NCBI GenBank assembly: GCA_009780445.1
Contig: WRAA01000111.1
Span: 1 to 6,684, forward strand
Reading direction: 5' to 3'
DNA from: Defluviitaleaceae bacterium
GTDB lineage: Bacteria > Bacillota > Clostridia > Lachnospirales > WRAA01
Length of the DNA stretch: 6,684 nucleotides
Shown here piece by piece: positions 4,009 through 6,684 of this stretch; the first letter of the stretch is position 1, and each line of letters starts with the position of its first letter. Under the pieces are notes generated by a model. The model worked only from the letters and a program-made list of their open reading frames with translations, was not told the DNA's origin and did no database searches. Both the position numbers and the translations under genes were made by a program.

Positions 4009-5629
4009 GTTCGTTCAAGCTTCCGCCGTCGGCGCAGTTAGTGATCAACAATTCGGCACCTTGCCATTCCTGCACATCGAGTATGTCAAGGTGCTGTTGT
4101 TCTGCGCCGAAGTTGCACAGAACCAGCAGTGACTCGCCCTCGTATCTGCGTATGTAGGCGAAAACGTTCGGGTCGTGCTCCGGCAGAAGCCGGTAGTCGC
4201 CGTAGACTATCACGGGGTGGGTCTTGCGCAGACGCACAAGCTCCTTGTAGTGGTTGAATACAGAGCCGGGGTCGCCGACTTGCGCGGCGGCGTTGATCTG
4301 CGTATAGTTGGGGTTTACGCCCAGCCACGGTGTGCCGGTGGTGAAGCCGGCGTGGGTATCCGCGCTCCACTGCATGGGCGTGCGGGCGTTGTCGCGGCTG
4401 TTCTTGTGGATGTAGCGCATCATGTCGGCGTGGGATACGCCGCGGTTGACTGTGTATTCGCGGTAGGCGTTCCTTGTCTCGACATCGTTGTATTCCTCCG
4501 GCGTTTCGAAGGCGATGTTGGTCATGCCCAGCTCTTCGCCTTGGTAGATGTAGGGCGTGCCCTGCATCATGTGCAGGCATGTGGCCAGCATCTTGGCGGA
4601 CTTTTCGCGGTGGGTGCCGTCATTGCCGAAGCGTGATACTGAACGCGGCTGGTCGTGGTTGTTGAGGTAGAGGCTGTTCCAGCCGCGTCCGTGCAGTGCC
4701 GTCTGCCATTCGGAGAGGATGCGCTTGAACTTTAGCAAGCTGAAACACGGGTCGCACCATTTAAGCTCGTTCTCGTAGTCCGTTTTCAGCACGTGTTCGA
4801 AGTGGAACACCATGTTCAGCTCGCCGCGCGCGGGGTCGCAGTACAGAACGGCAACCTCCGGGGTAGTCTTGGACATTTCGCCCACGGTCATGATATCGCG
4901 CCCGGCGAATACTTCGCGGTGCATCTCCTGCATATAGGTGTGGATGTTGGGGCCGTGCATGGCCACTTCCCATATTTCGGTGTAGGGCGTGCCGGCAACG
5001 GGTTTGCCGCTTGGGAAGCCCGGGGGCTTGGAGATCATGTTTATTGCGTCCAGCCTAAAGCCGTCGATGCCTTTCGCCAGCCACCAGCGCATCATCTCGT
5101 AGATCTCGCGGCGCACCTCCGGGTTCTCCCAGTTCAGATCGGGCTGCTCCTTTGTGAAGAGGTGCAGATAGTACTGGCCTGTGCGCTTATCGTATTCCCA
5201 GGCGGAGCCGCCGAACACCGCCTCCCAGTCGTTCGGTTCGTCCGCCCAGATGTAGTAGTTTCGATATGGATTGTCTGCGGAGCTGCGGCTCTGCACGAAC
5301 CACGGGTGCAGCATGGACGTATGGTTCGCCACGAGATCCATCAGGATCTTGATGCCGAGGCTGTGCGCCTGCGCAAGCAGATCATCGAAGTCCTCCATGG
5401 TGCCGAATTCGGGCATGATGGCCCGGTAGTCGCTGATGTCGTAGCCGTTGTCATAGTTTGGCGACGCGTAGACCGGCGACAGCCAGATCACGTCTATGCC
5501 AAGTTCGCGAAGATAACCAAGTTTGGACGTAATCCCGCGTATGTCGCCGATTCCAACGCCGTTGCTGTCGCAGAAACTGCGGGGATACACCTGGTATACC
5601 ACGCCTTCCTTCCACCACGCCTTTTCCAT
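3968..5629 (-). CDS. GH13 oligo-alpha-glucosidase (oligo-1,6-glucosidase/alpha-glucosidase type, subfamily 31-like)
   Basis: This enzyme hydrolyses terminal alpha-glucosidic bonds of short isomalto- or malto-oligosaccharides with retention. The 553-residue product has no signal peptide and a normal length for the oligo-1,6-glucosidase group. Conserved regions: DLVANHT (98-104); GFRLDAINMIS (190-200) with nucleophile Asp194; VGEMSKTT (249-256) with acid Glu251; NNHDQPR (323-329) with Asp326; then the (beta/alpha)8 barrel gives way to a C-terminal beta domain (about 480-553) ending PYAAHVYLL. Ala195 follows the nucleophile, where alpha-1,6-preferring enzymes usually have Val, so alpha-1,4 activity is plausible. 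The loop DSNGVGIGD (21-29) has Val25 where Asp is usual in the metal site. The ATG lies 3 bp after the upstream permease stop, with AAAGGGG inside the permease end, so translation is probably coupled. Trehalose-6-phosphate hydrolase is less likely next to an ABC importer. Confidence 0.93.
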   Translation of the reverse strand: MEKAWWKEGVVYQVYPRSFCDSNGVGIGDIRGITSKLGYLRELGIDVIWLSPVYASPNYDNGYDISDYRAIMPEFGTMEDFDDLLAQAHSLGIKILMDLVANHTSMLHPWFVQSRSSADNPYRNYYIWADEPNDWEAVFGGSAWEYDKRTGQYYLHLFTKEQPDLNWENPEVRREIYEMMRWWLAKGIDGFRLDAINMISKPPGFPSGKPVAGTPYTEIWEVAMHGPNIHTYMQEMHREVFAGRDIMTVGEMSKTTPEVAVLYCDPARGELNMVFHFEHVLKTDYENELKWCDPCFSLLKFKRILSEWQTALHGRGWNSLYLNNHDQPRSVSRFGNDGTHREKSAKMLATCLHMMQGTPYIYQGEELGMTNIAFETPEEYNDVETRNAYREYTVNRGVSHADMMRYIHKNSRDNARTPMQWSADTHAGFTTGTPWLGVNPNYTQINAAAQVGDPGSVFNHYKELVRLRKTHPVIVYGDYRLLPEHDPNVFAYIRRYEGESLLVLCNFGAEQQHLDILDVQEWQGAELLITNCADGGSLNELTPYAAHVYLLRG

Positions 5630-5632
5630 AAC

Positions 5633-6505
5633 CTACCCCTTTATAGAGCCGTCTACCATGCCCTTGATAATATGCTTTTGCAGGAACAGGAACACTATCA
5701 CGATGGGCAGCATGGCCATGAGCATTGCGGCCAAGATCAGATCCCACCGCCGCACGAAGGAACCCACAAAGTGCGCCACCGCCAGCGGAATTGTCTGTAT
5801 GTCGTTGCCCGTGCCCAGCACCATCAGCGGCAGAAGGTAGTCGTTCCAGATCCATATGCCGTTCAGTATCATGACGGTTATGGTGATCGGCTTGAGTATC
5901 GGGAAGATTATGCGGAAGAACACGCCGATCTTGCTGCATCCGTCAATGGTGGCGGCCTCCTCCAGCTCCACCGGTATCGACTTTATGAAGCCGTGATACA
6001 GGAATATGGAGAGGGATGAGCCGAAGCCGAGGTAGGAGATGACAATGCCCGGGTAGTTCTGCAACAGCCGAAACGGCGTGTTAACAAGCCCCATGGCGGT
6101 CTCGATGCGGCTGAACCACGACACCAGCGGGAACATAACAACCTGGAAGGGTATGACCATGGCGGCCACAAACACCATGAAGATCACGCCGGACAGCCTG
6201 CTCTTGGTGCGCACCAGCACCCACGCCGCCATCGACGAAATAAGCACCAGCAGCCCAACCGAGGCCACGGTGATTATCACGGAAGATATGAAGGACGAAA
6301 CATAGCGCACCGTGTCGCTTGTGAGTATGGCCTGCATGTTCCGGGCAAGCTGGTTCCAGTTTTCGGGCATGGAAAGCGGATCCATTATGATGACCAGCGA
6401 AGGTTTCGACGAGTTGATAAGCACCAGCAGGAACGGGATCATGTACACAAGGAAGAGTGCCATCGCCAACAGCTCCAGCACGGGGAACTTGCTCAGCTTC
6501 ATCAC
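5633..6505 (-). CDS. Carbohydrate ABC transporter permease, MalG type
   Basis: This is the second membrane subunit of a CUT1-family sugar importer. The 290 residues show about six hydrophobic segments (roughly 10-30, 72-97, 106-127, 150-171, 203-222 and 257-276). The cytoplasmic EAA loop that docks on the ATPase begins EEAATIDGCSK at 182 and runs through FPILKP to 206. The C-terminus KGMVDGSIKG is typical of MalG-like proteins. Two starts are possible: GTG at 6505 (AAGGAGG seven bases upstream) or the adjacent ATG at 6502 (ten bases); the proteins differ by one residue. Either start overlaps the upstream permease stop by 1-4 bp. The GH13 gene follows 3 bp after the stop, so transport and hydrolysis are expressed together. 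The substrate is probably a short alpha-glucoside judging by the neighbours; the permease alone does not show it. Confidence 0.93.
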   Translation of the reverse strand: MMKLSKFPVLELLAMALFLVYMIPFLLVLINSSKPSLVIIMDPLSMPENWNQLARNMQAILTSDTVRYVSSFISSVIITVASVGLLVLISSMAAWVLVRTKSRLSGVIFMVFVAAMVIPFQVVMFPLVSWFSRIETAMGLVNTPFRLLQNYPGIVISYLGFGSSLSIFLYHGFIKSIPVELEEAATIDGCSKIGVFFRIIFPILKPITITVMILNGIWIWNDYLLPLMVLGTGNDIQTIPLAVAHFVGSFVRRWDLILAAMLMAMLPIVIVFLFLQKHIIKGMVDGSIKG

Positions 6506-6684
6506 ATCTCGACCTCCTTGCTCTTGTTGTAGCGCACCTGGATGAGCGCGATGGCCGTCAGCACTATGAAGAACACCACAGCCTTGGCCTGTGCCTGCGC
6601 AAGCTCGCGGAAGGCGAAGGCGGTGTTGAAGATGTTCAGCGCGAGGAACTCGTTCGTCATGATCGCGCGGCCCATGAACATGCC
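6502..6684 (-). CDS. Carbohydrate ABC transporter permease, MalF type (C-terminal 60 residues; 5' part beyond window)
   Basis: The frame enters at the right edge and ends with TGA at 6504-6502. The visible tail contains NEFLALNIFNTAFAFRE, then a hydrophobic last membrane segment (AVVFFIVLTAIALIQVRY) and a charged end KSKEVEM. This matches the usual C-terminus of the MalF/UgpA-type partner of a MalG-type permease. The stop overlaps the start of the downstream permease (TGATG/GTGA arrangement), showing translational coupling within one operon. The EAA loop and the other membrane segments are outside the window. Confidence 0.85.
   Translation of the reverse strand, partial: GMFMGRAIMTNEFLALNIFNTAFAFRELAQAQAKAVVFFIVLTAIALIQVRYNKSKEVEM
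6513..6519 (-). promoter_or_regulatory. Ribosome binding site of the MalG-type permease
   Basis: The - strand reads AAGGAGG within the last codons of the MalF-type gene. It is 7 bases before the GTG (6505-6503) and 10 before the ATG (6502-6500). The spacing slightly favours GTG but does not settle the start. Confidence 0.75.

Noticed and set aside
4793..6019. A 408-codon open frame on the + strand across the GH13 and permease genes
   Set aside because: It lies antisense to two genes with strong family motifs, is rich in His, Val and Arg as expected from the reverse of GC-biased codons, and spans their boundary without any recognisable domain or ribosome binding site.

Overview
The window reads as a piece of a spore-forming, moderately GC-rich Firmicute (Clostridia-like) chromosome. 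This rests on the C-terminal phosphatase domain of the sporulation protein SpoIIE at the left edge, and on carbohydrate enzymes and an ABC transporter whose sequences resemble Firmicute homologues. No taxonomic search was possible, so the placement is an inference.

Layout, left to right: (1) the 3' end of spoIIE on the + strand, to 643. (2) A 164-bp MITE-like element at 651-814 with 29-bp terminal inverted repeats, filling almost all of the convergent gap. (3) A complete GH65 alpha-glucoside phosphorylase gene on the - strand, 831-2933. (4) A 394-bp divergent intergenic region, of which 330 bp (2975-3304) is a second MITE-like element with 22-bp perfect terminal inverted repeats. It sits directly at the -10 box of a perfect-consensus sigma-A promoter that points at the next gene. 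(5) pgmB, beta-phosphoglucomutase, on the + strand, 3328-4008. (6) Three - strand genes that run from the right edge towards pgmB as one tightly coupled operon: the C-terminal end of a MalF-type permease (6502-6684), a complete MalG-type permease (to 5633) and a GH13 oligo-alpha-glucosidase (3968-5629). The GH13 gene overlaps pgmB tail to tail by 41 bp.

Functionally this is an alpha-glucoside uptake and breakdown locus. The ABC transporter would import short alpha-glucosides. The cytoplasmic GH13 enzyme would hydrolyse alpha-glucosidic bonds. The GH65 enzyme would cleave a disaccharide with phosphate to give beta-glucose 1-phosphate, and PgmB would convert that to glucose 6-phosphate for glycolysis. 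The solute-binding protein, ATPase and regulator are not in the window.

The most unusual material is non-coding. The two elements have different terminal repeats but share an internal design: short GCGTC...TCCT repeats on both sides of a small hairpin, followed by a CAAAAATCCT stretch. Element 2 appears to have inserted between an ancestral pgmB promoter and the pgmB ribosome binding site, so that pgmB would now be transcribed through a roughly 320-nt, highly folded leader. I see no CRISPR array, tRNA, rRNA or transposase gene.
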